64,000 bases of DNA, from contig NZ_AYZQ01000001.1 of assembly GCF_001436115.1 (NCBI RefSeq), forward strand, positions 372,001-436,000. Direction: 5' to 3'. Positions 54,534-63,470 of this stretch are shown here, piece after piece; position 1 is the first letter of the stretch, and each line of letters opens with the position of its first letter. The notes under the pieces are model-generated. The model was not told the DNA's origin. It was given only the letters and a program-made list of their open reading frames with translations, and searched no databases. The DNA is from Lacticaseibacillus brantae DSM 23927. Its GTDB lineage: Bacteria > Bacillota > Bacilli > Lactobacillales > Lactobacillaceae. A program made the position numbers and the translations under genes.

Positions 54534-54562
54534 ATTATAGCGCGGATTGGCCAGCGTTGCAA
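54534..54562 (-). promoter_or_regulatory. Promoter of the dnaG-rpoD operon
   Basis: TTGCAA (54557-54562), 17-base spacer and consensus TATAAT (54534-54539), reading leftwards, starting one base after the glyS stop codon. Predicted transcription start near 54527. Confidence 0.7.
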
Positions 54563-54563
54563 G

Positions 54564-56633
54564 TTACTTAACGATGAGCGCTGTCACGTCGCCAAATTGA
54601 TGGATTAAGCTTGCCAAATGCGTTAATTGAATCAGGCGATTTTCACGAACCTTTTCATCATCAGCCATCACCATAGTTGCGGTGAAGTATTCAGTAATCA
54701 CCGGTTCCAAAGCTGCTAGGCGTTTGTAGTTGGCGTCGCTGACCTGTTGATCGAAATCAGCACTCACCTTTTCAACGGCCGCTTGGAGTTTGCCTTCGCT
54801 GTCGTTATCAAACAACCGCGGATCAACCATGCCATTGGTCGGTTCCTTATCGCTAATGCGAACGACCCGCCCCCAAGCCTCAATCACAGCCTTGAAGTCT
54901 GGATCGTTTAAATGCTGGCTTAAAATGTCAGCGCCATCAATCATGGCAGAAATATCAGCAGTTGGCATCGCAATGACAGTATCAATCACGTCGTGGCGAA
55001 TCTTTTCTTGTTGCAAATATTGTTTGACGCGATCACGCATGAAGTCAGTTAATGCTTCAGCGTGGACGCGATAGTCGAGCTTGCCAACTTGGTTCTGTTC
55101 AACTAAGGCATCGGCAATCACGCGCTGCATTTCAGGAATGCTAAAGCGCCAGTGCTTGGCCGCAATCATCCGTACAATCCCAAATGCTTGCCGGCGCAAG
55201 GCATAGGGGTCATTACTCCCACTTGGAATGAGATCAACGGCAAAGAAACTCATCAAGGTATCGAGTTTATCGGCAATGGCGAGAATTGTCCCAATATCAC
55301 TTTGCGGTAATTCACCATCGGCGCTAATTGGTTCGTAGTGTTCCGCAATCGCCTGCGCAACGGCAGGACTTTCACCAGCAAGGGTGGCATATTGTTGTCC
55401 CATAATTCCTTGCAATTCAGGGAATTCACCGACCATATTCGTCACTAAGTCGAATTTATAAATTTCAGCCGCACGATTGAGTTCGTCGCGGGCTTGGCCA
55501 TCAAGGCCAGCTTGAACTGCTAAAAGATGGGCAATGGTTTGTACTCGAGCCATCTTCTCATGCATGGACCCAATCTTGTCATGGAAACTAACCGTTCGCA
55601 AGCGGTCAACATAATCGTCAATGGTCTTCTTTTGGTCTTCAGCGTAGAAGAATGCAGCATCCTCAAGCCGAGCTGTCAACACCTTCTCGTTACCAGCGAC
55701 GACATTGTCCAAGTGGTCCTCATTCCCATTCCGCACGCCGATGAAGGCGTTGACCATCTTGCCCTCGCTGTTTCGCGCGTAGAAGTAGCGTTGATTATCC
55801 TTCATCGAAGTAATTAAAACTGCTTCAGGAATATCTAGATACTTGACGTCAAAGGTTCCAAAGAACGCAGTTGGGAATTCAACTAGATTGGTCACTTCTT
55901 CCAGTAAATCTGGATCTAAGTCGACCGTCCAATGCTGTTGGGCTGCCAAGGCGTTAATCTGGTCGCCAATAATATCTTTACGACGGCGTGGGTCAACGAC
56001 GACCATCTGTTCAGCCAATTGTGATTGGTAATCAGTCGCGTGTTGTAAGTCAACTGCGTGACCGAGGAAACGATGACCTTGGGTGGTCCGACCGGCTTTG
56101 ACATCTAGGATTTGCATTGGAATTACTTGGTCATCGAGTAAACTCACAATCCAGTGAATAGGCCGAATATATTCCAAACTATTGGCACCCCAGTGCATCC
56201 GGGTTGGGAATGTCAGACCTGTTACCACATCCACCAGGCCAGGCAAAATGTCTGCGGCTGGTTTGCCAGCAATGGCTTTATGTAAATAAACGTACTCAAC
56301 GCCCTTTATTTCTTTAAAAGTGATATCGTCAACGCTCATGCCTTGCCCTTTGGTAAAACCAATGGCTGCCTTGCTCCAATTGCCTTCTGCATCCTGGGCA
56401 ATCTTCTTAGCGGGGCCTTTCACATCTTCTTCAATATCAGCTTGTTTATCAGCCAAGCCTTCTACCATTAAAGCCAAACGGCGCGGTGTGGCGTAACTGA
56501 CAATCTTACCGAAGTCCAGGTGGTTATCGGTTAAGAAAGTGGCTGTTTTGTCGGCGAATTGTTTCAAGCTCGGAGTGACAACATGCGCTGGCATATCTTC
56601 CAAGCCAATTTCAATTAAATACGTCTGCGTCAT
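54564..56633 (-). CDS. glyS: Glycyl-tRNA synthetase beta subunit
   Basis: Large subunit of the tetrameric (alpha2-beta2) GlyRS found in most bacteria; recognises tRNA-Gly. The 689 residues begin TYLIEIGLEDMPAHVV and contain the family segments TFPTRMHWG, EVTNLVEFPTAFFGTFD, FYAEDQKKTIDDYVDRL and DPYALRRQAFGIVRM, with an anticodon-binding C-terminus. Its start codon overlaps the glyQ stop (TAATG), so the subunits are translationally coupled. Controlled by the glycine T-box upstream of glyQ. Confidence 0.97.
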   Translation of the reverse strand: MTQTYLIEIGLEDMPAHVVTPSLKQFADKTATFLTDNHLDFGKIVSYATPRRLALMVEGLADKQADIEEDVKGPAKKIAQDAEGNWSKAAIGFTKGQGMSVDDITFKEIKGVEYVYLHKAIAGKPAADILPGLVDVVTGLTFPTRMHWGANSLEYIRPIHWIVSLLDDQVIPMQILDVKAGRTTQGHRFLGHAVDLQHATDYQSQLAEQMVVVDPRRRKDIIGDQINALAAQQHWTVDLDPDLLEEVTNLVEFPTAFFGTFDVKYLDIPEAVLITSMKDNQRYFYARNSEGKMVNAFIGVRNGNEDHLDNVVAGNEKVLTARLEDAAFFYAEDQKKTIDDYVDRLRTVSFHDKIGSMHEKMARVQTIAHLLAVQAGLDGQARDELNRAAEIYKFDLVTNMVGEFPELQGIMGQQYATLAGESPAVAQAIAEHYEPISADGELPQSDIGTILAIADKLDTLMSFFAVDLIPSGSNDPYALRRQAFGIVRMIAAKHWRFSIPEMQRVIADALVEQNQVGKLDYRVHAEALTDFMRDRVKQYLQQEKIRHDVIDTVIAMPTADISAMIDGADILSQHLNDPDFKAVIEAWGRVVRISDKEPTNGMVDPRLFDNDSEGKLQAAVEKVSADFDQQVSDANYKRLAALEPVITEYFTATMVMADDEKVRENRLIQLTHLASLIHQFGDVTALIVK

Positions 56634-57538
56634 TATTTTGCCTCCTCAGATTCATTTTGGTGGGTTAACAGTGGGAAGCCAAGCTTTTCACGCTCTTCCA
56701 CGAAGGACCGCGCTACCTTGTGAGCCATCTTTCGAATTCGACTTAAGTACCCGGCACGTTCTGTCACTGAAACAGCACCACGGGCATCAAGTAAGTTAAA
56801 GGTGTGACTTGACTTCAAAATATAATCATAGGCTGGGTGAACAAGGCCAAGATCCATCAGGCGCCAGGCTTCCTTCTCGTAGGCATCAAACATGTTTAAT
56901 AGCATGCCTTGGTCGGATTCTTCAAATGAATACTTACTGTGTTCGAATTCGGGTTCTTTGAAGATGTCACCGTACAAGACCCCATCGCCCCATTCTAAAT
57001 CAAAGACATTGTTTACATCTTGAATGTATGAGGCGAGGCGTTCCACCCCATAAGTAATTTCGCTGGTCACTGGACTAACTTCAAGTCCACCGACCACTTG
57101 GAAGTAGGTAAACTGTGTAACTTCCATGCCATCTAACCAAACTTCCCAACCGACACCGGCACAACCCATGGATGGGTTCTCCCAGTTATCCTCAACGAAA
57201 CGAATATCATGTTCGAGCGGTTCAATGCCGAGCGCACGCAATGAGTCTAAGTAATATTCTTGAATTTCTTTAGGAGAAGGCTTCATCACCACTTGGAATT
57301 GGTGGTGTTGATACAACCGGTTTGGGTTCTCCCCGTAACGACCGTCGGCTGGCCGGCGAGAAGGTTCAACATAAGCCGCGTTCCATGGTTCTGGACCGAT
57401 TGCCCGCAAGAAAGTATATGGGCTCATCGTGCCGGCCCCTTTTTCAGTATCATAGGCTTGCATCAACATACAGCCTTTGTCTGCCCAGAAATTTTGCAAG
57501 GTTTGAATCATTGTTTGCACATTCATTTTCTTATCCAT
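56633..57538 (-). CDS. glyQ: Glycyl-tRNA synthetase alpha subunit
   Basis: Catalytic small subunit of the tetrameric GlyRS, activating glycine. The 301 residues include [32 protein letters not shown] at the N-terminus, [28 protein letters not shown], and class II motif 2-like segments in [31 protein letters not shown] precedes the ATG at 57538. First gene after a T-box leader; glyS follows with a one-base overlap. Confidence 0.97.
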   Translation of the reverse strand: MDKKMNVQTMIQTLQNFWADKGCMLMQAYDTEKGAGTMSPYTFLRAIGPEPWNAAYVEPSRRPADGRYGENPNRLYQHHQFQVVMKPSPKEIQEYYLDSLRALGIEPLEHDIRFVEDNWENPSMGCAGVGWEVWLDGMEVTQFTYFQVVGGLEVSPVTSEITYGVERLASYIQDVNNVFDLEWGDGVLYGDIFKEPEFEHSKYSFEESDQGMLLNMFDAYEKEAWRLMDLGLVHPAYDYILKSSHTFNLLDARGAVSVTERAGYLSRIRKMAHKVARSFVEEREKLGFPLLTHQNESEEAK

Positions 57539-57549
57539 GCTGACCTCTT

Positions 57550-57757
57550 TCTTGGTAATAAAAAAACCCTATGCCAAATGAATTGGCATAGGGACGCATT
57601 ATGCGCGGTTCCACCCTACTTCAAGTCGAAAACGACTTGCACTTTGAGTAAACTGGCTCGAAAACGCCAATCGTGCCGAACGCTACCAGGCTCACACGCT
57701 CCCTGGCTCGCTGTAATTGTCTGACAGGACCCTTTTTCTCATCACCGATTTAATTTA
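57550..57757 (-). promoter_or_regulatory. Glycine T-box riboswitch controlling glyQS
   Basis: Read leftwards, the leader carries the T-box core AGGGTGGAACCGCG (57604-57617), which binds the uncharged tRNA acceptor end in the antiterminator, then an intrinsic terminator (CCCTATGCCAA-TTCAT-TTGGCATAGGG plus seven T; 57556-57592). The 5' part has paired GC-rich segments forming Stem I, with several GGC triplets that could be the glycine specifier; I cannot choose between them by eye. The compact leader is like other glyQS T-boxes. Uncharged tRNA-Gly should allow read-through. Confidence 0.9.
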
Positions 57758-57762
57758 CAAGT

Positions 57763-57791
57763 AGTATAGCAAAAACCTGTTCACTTGTCAC
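57763..57791 (-). promoter_or_regulatory. Promoter of the glyQS T-box leader
   Basis: GTGACA (57786-57791), 17-base spacer and TATACT (57763-57768), reading leftwards, between the recO stop and the T-box. Confidence 0.6.
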
Positions 57792-57802
57792 ACCACACCC
57801 AG

Positions 57803-58576
57803 TTATTCTTGCGGTCCAAAGCCTGGATCCTTCTTCATCTGATCCAAAAAGCGTTTGGCTTTTGGTGTGACGCCGACCATATTGTCGTACATTCGATCAA
57901 TTGCAACTTGCATTTCAAGCTTCGTGGCCGCCTTAAGATCGATTTGATTGACCTGATCAAGTTTGATAGCGCTAAATAGCCGCAACCAATAGATACTGCG
58001 AGCACTCAGATGATAGCGGTGATCATCGAGATGCCAATGCTGCTGACAGAGCACCCCACCGTATCGTTCAGAAAAATCAAACGGCAGATCGGTGCGATGA
58101 CAAATCACACAGTCACGCCAGTGAGGTTCAACACCAAAAGCATGCAAGAGTTGAATTTCACTGATATTGGTGACCACCTGCGGATCTTGACCGCCATCAA
58201 TCAAGGTGAGACTCTGCTGGGCTTTATCAAACCATGGGCCTAGTAACTCGCCTTCCGGAAAGGCCAAGTCAATCAACGCCAAGATATAGCTGGCATAGGC
58301 ATTTAGCATGATGTCTTGGCTAATATTCTGGTATTGTCGGGCTTCTTTAACAGCACTGATAAATGACAAACCAGGCCGGCGAATGTCGCCAACGTAAATG
58401 CCCAAGGTGAATGGCAGAATACCGGCGGCAAAACGAAAGCCTGGCTTGCGAGCCCGATTCAGCAAGAATGTGAGCTTTCCGAATTGATCCGTGAGCATTT
58501 TGACAAGTAAATCTGATTCCCGATAGCTTTGACGCGAAATTACTAGTCCAGTAAAGTCTGCAATTTCGCGGGCCAT
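57803..58576 (-). CDS. recO: DNA repair protein RecO
   Basis: Helps RecR and RecF load RecA on SSB-coated single-stranded DNA. The 257 residues have the N-terminal OB-fold (TGLVISRQSYRESDLLVKMLTDQFGKLTFL), the central helical part and a zinc-finger-like segment with WRDCVICHRTDLPF and GVLCQQHWHL. The start overlaps the era stop by one base (TAATG). Last gene of the phoH-ybeY-dgkA-cdd-era-recO string. Confidence 0.95.
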   Translation of the reverse strand: MAREIADFTGLVISRQSYRESDLLVKMLTDQFGKLTFLLNRARKPGFRFAAGILPFTLGIYVGDIRRPGLSFISAVKEARQYQNISQDIMLNAYASYILALIDLAFPEGELLGPWFDKAQQSLTLIDGGQDPQVVTNISEIQLLHAFGVEPHWRDCVICHRTDLPFDFSERYGGVLCQQHWHLDDHRYHLSARSIYWLRLFSAIKLDQVNQIDLKAATKLEMQVAIDRMYDNMVGVTPKAKRFLDQMKKDPGFGPQE

Positions 58577-59478
58577 TAGCGCAAATCCTTCTGATTATAA
58601 CCGAGACTACGCAAATACTGATTATTATCACGCCAGTTCTTCTGGACGCGGACCCACAGTTGCAAATTCACCTTGTCGCCGAGTAAGTTTTCGATATCAC
58701 GGCGGGCTTTAATTCCGATTTGTTTCAACATCGCGCCGCCCTTGCCGATAATGATCCCCTTTTGGCTGTCTCGCTCGACAATAATGTAGGCTTCGATCTG
58801 GAGTTTACCGGCTTCGCGATTCTTCATCGACTCAACCATAACCGCCACGGAATGTGGCACTTCGTCACGGGTTAATTCAAGAATTTTCTCGCGAATCAAT
58901 TCACCGACAACGAAATATTCAGGATGATCGGTCAATTGATCTTCAGGATAATACTGCGGGCCAACGGGCAAGCCAGCTTCCAAGGTTTGCAGCAATTCAT
59001 CGACATTATTGCCCATTGTTGCTGAAATTGGAAAGACCCCTGCAAAATCGTGGAGGCCTTGGTACTGCGCAATCCGAGGCAATAAATCGTCTGGATGAAC
59101 CAAATCAATCTTGTTCAGAATCAAGTAAACCGGCTGGGTCACATGCTCCAACTGGTGCAGGATATATTGATCCCCGGGGCCCATCTTTTCATCGGCTGCG
59201 ACCATGAATAAGACCGCATCCACCTGATTCAACGTGGACAGGGCGGCTTGATCCATGTAGTTGTCAAGCTCATTTTTGGGCTTGTGAATTCCCGGCGTAT
59301 CAACGAAGACAATCTGAACATCGTCAGTCGTGTAAATCCCGTTAATTTTGTTACGAGTTGTTTGGGCCTTAGGTGACATAATGGCAATTTTCTCGCCTAA
59401 AATCCGGTTCATAAAGGTGGACTTGCCCACATTGGGGCGACCAATAATCGCCACAAAACCTGAATGGTGTTCGCTCAT
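58576..59478 (-). CDS. era: GTPase Era
   Basis: Essential ribosome-associated GTPase involved in 16S rRNA maturation. The 300 residues carry G1 GRPNVGKST (about 14-22), the switch region TTRNKI, G3 [14 protein letters not shown]4 NKIDLV and a C-terminal KH domain with [25 protein letters not shown] use the ATG at 59478 ([13 protein letters not shown]), preceded by AAGGGAG; the frame is open further upstream but lies inside cdd. Start overlaps the cdd stop by four bases. Confidence 0.97.
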   Translation of the reverse strand: MSEHHSGFVAIIGRPNVGKSTFMNRILGEKIAIMSPKAQTTRNKINGIYTTDDVQIVFVDTPGIHKPKNELDNYMDQAALSTLNQVDAVLFMVAADEKMGPGDQYILHQLEHVTQPVYLILNKIDLVHPDDLLPRIAQYQGLHDFAGVFPISATMGNNVDELLQTLEAGLPVGPQYYPEDQLTDHPEYFVVGELIREKILELTRDEVPHSVAVMVESMKNREAGKLQIEAYIIVERDSQKGIIIGKGGAMLKQIGIKARRDIENLLGDKVNLQLWVRVQKNWRDNNQYLRSLGYNQKDLR

Positions 59479-59873
59479 GCGTTCAAATCTCCCTTCGTAA
59501 AGGCCCCTGGCAAGATTGCTGCCACTGTTGTCACTTCGACAGCACCCTGGCGATTTGCCAAGGTGACAGATGCGGATGGGGCCATAAATTCTGTCATGAC
59601 CTGACGGCACGCGCCACAGGGTGAAATTGGCCCTGTCGTGTCGCCAACGACGGTTATAGTGTCGATTTGTTGGTGGCCGGCTAAAACCGCCGCAAAAATG
59701 GCATTCCGTTCAGCGCACATCGATAAGCCAAAAGAGGCATTCTCGATGTTTGCGCCGATAAACTGCTCGTCGCCCACGGTCACAACGGCGCCGACTGGAA
59801 AATGTGAATATGGGACATAGGCTTTCGATTGGGCCGAAACAGCCGCTTGGATTAATGTTGCTTGATCAGTCAT
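59475..59873 (-). CDS. cdd: Cytidine deaminase
   Basis: Zinc enzyme of pyrimidine salvage that deaminates cytidine and deoxycytidine. The 132 residues match the tetrameric type. The zinc and proton-shuttle motifs are [11 protein letters not shown] (Cys and Glu) and PCGACRQV (two Cys). GGGAGGATTCCTCA precedes the ATG. It overlaps both dgkA (8 bases) and era (4 bases). Confidence 0.97.
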   Translation of the reverse strand: MTDQATLIQAAVSAQSKAYVPYSHFPVGAVVTVGDEQFIGANIENASFGLSMCAERNAIFAAVLAGHQQIDTITVVGDTTGPISPCGACRQVMTEFMAPSASVTLANRQGAVEVTTVAAILPGAFTKGDLNA

Positions 59874-60273
59874 TGAGGAATCCTCCCAGAAAATCGATTA
59901 ATTTTGGTCCGAAGACATAGACGCCGGCGAGAATGGCGACTAGACCAGCCAACACCACTGCACCGGCACTCATGTCTTTAATCTTTTTGGCCCGCACATC
60001 AAATTGATGGCCAATGATAAAATCCACCACATTTTCAATAATGGTATTCCATAATTCGCTCAAGAAAACCAGCAAGATGGACAAGGCAATGACAAACCAG
60101 TCAAACCAACTAATTTGAAAAGCCACGCCCGCAACAATCACTAAAGCAGACAAGACGAACTCCCGCCGAAAATTGCCTTCTTCCATGAAAAAGACACGCA
60201 GTCCAGCCAATGCATGTTGGAGCGACTGGCAGAAGTGCCGATTCTTATGGGTTTGTTTATCGTTTGAGGCCAT
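59866..60273 (-). CDS. dgkA: Diacylglycerol/undecaprenol kinase family protein
   Basis: Small integral membrane kinase; in Gram-positive bacteria the family mainly phosphorylates undecaprenol to recycle the cell-wall lipid carrier. The 135 residues have a soluble N-terminus, the segment FFMEEGNFRREFVLSALVIVAG, and the catalytic core SELWNTIIENVVDFIIGHQFDVRAKKIKDMSAGAVVLAG with three membrane segments. It overlaps the 3' end of ybeY by 17 bases, so coupling is likely; no clear ribosome-binding site is seen. Confidence 0.94.
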   Translation of the reverse strand: MASNDKQTHKNRHFCQSLQHALAGLRVFFMEEGNFRREFVLSALVIVAGVAFQISWFDWFVIALSILLVFLSELWNTIIENVVDFIIGHQFDVRAKKIKDMSAGAVVLAGLVAILAGVYVFGPKLIDFLGGFLND

Positions 60274-60715
60274 ACGCAGATAGAATTTTTTCTTGCAGCG
60301 GAATCATCACCGCTTCGTCTTCGGCTTGAATGTGATCATACCCATTCAGATGCAAGATGCCATGGACAACAGTGTAGCCAAGTTCACGCTGAAAGCTGTG
60401 GCCGAAATCGTCAGCCTGCAAGGCTACTTTAGCTGGGTCGATGAACAAATCGCCAATATTGCGAGGGACATCTTCAAAGCCAATGAGGGTTTCATCGCCC
60501 TCTTCAATCGCAAAGCTGATGACGTCAGTCACTCGATCAGTGTTGCGATATTCCCGGTTAATCCGTTGAATCTCATCATCATCAACGATGGTGATTGACA
60601 TCTCCGTGTCGTCAGGCAATTCAAGCTCTTTGCCCGCAAAGGCCACTAGATCTTTGACTAGCTGAGTGTCCTCCTCACCTAACAAGTGATCATCGTCAAA
60701 AAATTCTAAATCCAT
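60257..60715 (-). CDS. ybeY: Endoribonuclease YbeY (rRNA maturation factor)
   Basis: Metal-dependent endoribonuclease for 16S rRNA 3'-end maturation and ribosome quality control. The 152 residues include ISIVDDDEIQRINREYRNTDRVTDVISFA and the zinc motif HGILHLNGYDH (three histidines, the third after GYD). AGGGGGATTAT precedes the ATG at 60715. It follows phoH by nine bases, the classical pair. Confidence 0.97.
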   Translation of the reverse strand: MDLEFFDDDHLLGEEDTQLVKDLVAFAGKELELPDDTEMSITIVDDDEIQRINREYRNTDRVTDVISFAIEEGDETLIGFEDVPRNIGDLFIDPAKVALQADDFGHSFQRELGYTVVHGILHLNGYDHIQAEDEAVMIPLQEKILSAYGLKR

Positions 60716-60724
60716 ATAATCCCC

Positions 60725-61684
60725 CTACGCGTTTTGGCCATAAGCATCAATAATTCGAGCAACCACCGGATTCCGGACAACGTCTTGGGCAGAGAATTCA
60801 GTGAACTCGATTCCCTTGACATGTTGCAGAATCTTCTGGGCTTGAATTAAGCCACTCTTAGCATTATTCGGTAAATCGATTTGGGTGATATCCCCATTAA
60901 CAATCATCTTTGAACCAAAGCCCAATCGGGTCAAGAACATCTTCATCTGCGCTTGTGTGGTGTTCTGTGCTTCATCCAAGATGGCAAAAGCGTTCTCTAA
61001 CGTCCGGCCCCGCATGTAGGCGAGCGGGGCGATTTCAATGACGCCGCGATCCATCAAGCGATCGGTGTGCTCTTTACCCAAGACTGCATAGAGCGCGTCG
61101 TAGACAGGACGCAGGTAAGGATCAACTTTTTCCTTGAGGTCACCCGGTAAGAAACCGAGATTCTCGCCGGCTTCAACGGCTGGACGCGTCAGAATGATTC
61201 GGTCGACCACGCCTTCTTTGAGCGCTGAAACAGCCATGACCACAGCCAGGTAGGTTTTCCCCGTCCCCGCAGGTCCAATCCCAAAAGTGATGTCATTATG
61301 GCGGATGGCATTAATATATTGGCGTTGGCCAAAGTTCTTGACGCGAACAGCTTGCCCCTTGGCATCTTTAATTAAGGTTTCAGTATACAGGTCGCCAAAA
61401 TACTCAAGCGTGCCTTTTTGGGCCATTTTAACGGCACTGACCACGTCTTGAGGCGCCAGACGGATGCCTTGCCCAAGTAATTGCAACATTTGTTGGAGTA
61501 AGTTATACGTTAAATTAACTGCACCTTCGCTACCGGAAATTCGCATCTCCTGACCAAACGGCGCAATTGTGACACCGAGGCCATCTTCAATGAGCTTTAA
61601 GTTCTCATCGTTGATACCGGCAAGTGTGAGAGCAGTATCTGTATCAATGGTATGAAAGGTCTTCTCAAATAGTGTGTCTGCCAA
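60725..61684 (-). CDS. phoH: PhoH-like ATPase
   Basis: Predicted ATPase/RNA helicase-like protein of 319 residues linked with RNA metabolism through its constant association with ybeY. A KH-like N-terminal part is followed by Walker A FGIGPAGTGKTYLAVVMA (about 140) and Walker B AFAILDEAQNTTQAQMKMFLTRLG. The start is a TTG at 61684 (MADTLFEKTF) with AGGAGG seven bases upstream. First gene of the phoH-ybeY-dgkA-cdd-era-recO string. Confidence 0.95.
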   Translation of the reverse strand: MADTLFEKTFHTIDTDTALTLAGINDENLKLIEDGLGVTIAPFGQEMRISGSEGAVNLTYNLLQQMLQLLGQGIRLAPQDVVSAVKMAQKGTLEYFGDLYTETLIKDAKGQAVRVKNFGQRQYINAIRHNDITFGIGPAGTGKTYLAVVMAVSALKEGVVDRIILTRPAVEAGENLGFLPGDLKEKVDPYLRPVYDALYAVLGKEHTDRLMDRGVIEIAPLAYMRGRTLENAFAILDEAQNTTQAQMKMFLTRLGFGSKMIVNGDITQIDLPNNAKSGLIQAQKILQHVKGIEFTEFSAQDVVRNPVVARIIDAYGQNA

Positions 61685-61738
61685 ACAGGCGACCTCCTAG
61701 TTTTTTAATGCCCTTATTCTATCACAGTTTCTGAGCAA

Positions 61739-61766
61739 ACAAAAAAGCCGGCTTTCACCGGCTTTT
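61739..61766 (-). terminator. Intrinsic terminator after yqeY
   Basis: AAAAGCCGG and CCGGCTTTT pair around a six-base loop, followed by TT, reading leftwards just after the yqeY stop. It separates rpsU-yqeY from phoH. Confidence 0.9.
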
Positions 61767-61768
61767 CG

Positions 61769-62212
61769 TTAACCTAATTTCGCTTTTACAAGCCGATTCA
61801 CCATGGCGCCATCAGCACGACCCTTGACCTGAGGCATTAAAGCCTTCATAACGGTCCCAAAGTCGCTCTTGCCGCTGGCATGCGTGGATTGAATCACTTG
61901 ATCGATGAGTGCTGATACTTCGGCTTCATCCATTTGTGCGGGCAGAAACTGCTCGATAAATGTGATTTCTGCTGCCGTACCTGCGACGAGATCGTCTCGG
62001 CCGCCCTTCTTAAACTCCGCAACACTTTCTTTGCGTTGCTTAAGTTGGGTTGCCAAGACACTCTTTTCCTCATCACTCGTCAAGTCGTGGCCGACTTTGA
62101 TCTGTTCGTTGACAATCGCTGATTTCAGCGAGCGCACAACAGTTAAAGTGGCCTTGTCCTTGGCAATCATCGCTGCTTTCATCTGAGCATTGAGCTCATC
62201 AAGTAACGCCAT
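61769..62212 (-). CDS. yqeY: YqeY/GatB-tail family protein
   Basis: A 147-residue helical protein related to the C-terminal tail of the GatB amidotransferase subunit; thought to interact with tRNA, but function not settled. The start MALLDELNAQMKAAMIAKDKATLTVVRSLKSAI and the end DFGTVMKALMPQVKGRADGAMVNRLVKAKLG are typical. GGTGAATA precedes the ATG. It is 19 bases downstream of rpsU, the usual rpsU-yqeY order. Confidence 0.94.
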   Translation of the reverse strand: MALLDELNAQMKAAMIAKDKATLTVVRSLKSAIVNEQIKVGHDLTSDEEKSVLATQLKQRKESVAEFKKGGRDDLVAGTAAEITFIEQFLPAQMDEAEVSALIDQVIQSTHASGKSDFGTVMKALMPQVKGRADGAMVNRLVKAKLG

Positions 62213-62231
62213 TATTCACCAAGTCCTTTGA

Positions 62232-62408
62232 TTAAAACTTCTTCCGCTTACGAGCTGCTTCTGATTTGAGCTTGCGCTTAACGCTAGGCTTTTCGTAGAA
62301 TTCACGCTTGCGGTATTCTGCTAAGGTACCTGACTTAGATACGGTGCGCTTAAAGCGCCGAAGAGCATCATCGAGAGATTCGTTTTTCTTAACGACTGTC
62401 TTTGCCAT
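62232..62408 (-). CDS. rpsU: 30S ribosomal protein bS21
   Basis: A 58-residue basic protein of the small subunit. [21 protein letters not shown] and the lysine/arginine-rich C-terminus [11 protein letters not shown] are characteristic. I use the ATG at 62408, which has GGAGGGA upstream; an earlier in-frame start would extend into the leader. Transcribed with yqeY from the strong promoter at 62470. Confidence 0.98.
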   Translation of the reverse strand: MAKTVVKKNESLDDALRRFKRTVSKSGTLAEYRKREFYEKPSVKRKLKSEAARKRKKF

Positions 62409-62469
62409 TTGATATCCCTCCCTCCGACACTGTGTAACCACTGACCGTAACTGTCAACAGTTCTTGAAT

Positions 62470-62498
62470 ATTATATCGAACTGTGAAAAGCTCGTCAA
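62470..62498 (-). promoter_or_regulatory. Promoter of rpsU-yqeY
   Basis: TTGACG (62493-62498), 17-base spacer and consensus TATAAT (62470-62475), reading leftwards, about 60 bases before the rpsU start. One of the best promoter matches in the window. Confidence 0.75.
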
Positions 62499-62594
62499 TT
62501 AAGTTTTGAAAAAAGTCTTGAATTCTCGCGTTTTTAGGTCTCGTTGAGTATGGTATGATTAAAGCGTTACCAATAAGAAAACGAGGTGGCTCCT

Positions 62595-63422
62595 ATGGCC
62601 GATGAACTTAAACTGTTTCTCATTTCTGATTCAATTGGTGAAACCAGTTTAAAGCTGGCACAAGCTGTGGCAGCGCAATTTCCTGATTTGACTGCCCAAT
62701 ATGTCCGGTTTCCCTTTGTGAACACAGAGAAGAAACTAATTGAAATTTTTGACCAAGCCAAAGCCGAGGACGGCATTGTAGTCCATACCCTAGCAACGCC
62801 AGGACTGGGCAAATTGGCCAATAGTTATGGTAAAGAAGTCGGCGTGCCAACTTTTGATGTCTTTACGCCAATTGTCAGTGCAATTCAAACAAAATTTCAA
62901 CTTGAACCAACTGGTGTGGCAGGCGCCATCCATGACCTAAACGAGAAGTATTTTGACCGGATCTCGGCTATGGAGTTTGCGGTGCTTTATGATGACGGCA
63001 AAGATCCGAAAGGCTTTCTGGAAGCTGATATTGTGTTGTTAGGCGTGTCGCGGACCAGCAAGACCCCGTTGTCTCTGTTCCTAGCCAACCGCAACTTGAA
63101 AGTGGCGAACTTGCCATTGGTTCCAAATGCCCATATTCCAGAAGAAATCTATCAAATTGATTCAAACAAAATCGTCGGGCTAACCACTGATCCTTCAGTG
63201 CTGATGGAATTTCGCCGCCAGCGGATGTTGGCTTATGGCCTCAATCCAGACACGACGTACTCGGCCAGAGAACAAGTCACCCAAGAGCTTGAGTTCGCCG
63301 ATGATTTGTATGCCAAACTCGGTTGTATCGTGATTAATACCGCCCATCGCTCTATTGAAGAGACAGCGACAATTATCCTCGATCATATGGGATTGGACGG
63401 CTTCCAAGAAGAGAAGAAATAA
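62595..63422 (+). CDS. Bifunctional kinase/pyrophosphorylase of the DUF299 family (PPDK/PEP synthase regulator)
   Basis: A 275-residue protein of the family that phosphorylates and dephosphorylates pyruvate phosphate dikinase or PEP synthase. ELKLFLISDSIGETSLKLAQAV opens the protein and the P-loop-like GVSRTSKTPLSLFLAN lies near residue 150, followed by the C-terminal INTAHRSIEETATIIL. I use the ATG at 62595, five bases after GAGGTGG; a GTG three codons earlier lies on that site. An extended -10 (TGG-TATGAT) precedes it. No target dikinase is encoded in the window, so the substrate here is unknown. Confidence 0.9.
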   Translation: MADELKLFLISDSIGETSLKLAQAVAAQFPDLTAQYVRFPFVNTEKKLIEIFDQAKAEDGIVVHTLATPGLGKLANSYGKEVGVPTFDVFTPIVSAIQTKFQLEPTGVAGAIHDLNEKYFDRISAMEFAVLYDDGKDPKGFLEADIVLLGVSRTSKTPLSLFLANRNLKVANLPLVPNAHIPEEIYQIDSNKIVGLTTDPSVLMEFRRQRMLAYGLNPDTTYSAREQVTQELEFADDLYAKLGCIVINTAHRSIEETATIILDHMGLDGFQEEKK

Positions 63423-63427
63423 CCTGT

Positions 63428-63466
63428 AACGCCCCTATGAACTTCTTTGTTCACAGGGGCGTTATT
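63428..63466. terminator. Terminator between the DUF299 gene and nfo
   Basis: AACGCCCCT-TGAAC and GTTCA-AGGGGCGTT pair with a one-base bulge on each side around TTCTTT, followed by ATTTT; between convergent genes. Confidence 0.88.
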
Positions 63467-63470
63467 TTAG

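Noticed and set aside
58576-59610. Longer Era with 44 extra N-terminal residues
   Set aside because: The extension lies inside cdd and does not resemble Era; the ATG at 59478 has a good ribosome-binding site.
61739-61766. Attenuator controlling phoH
   Set aside because: The hairpin follows the yqeY stop directly and precedes any phoH promoter region; an ordinary terminator explains it.
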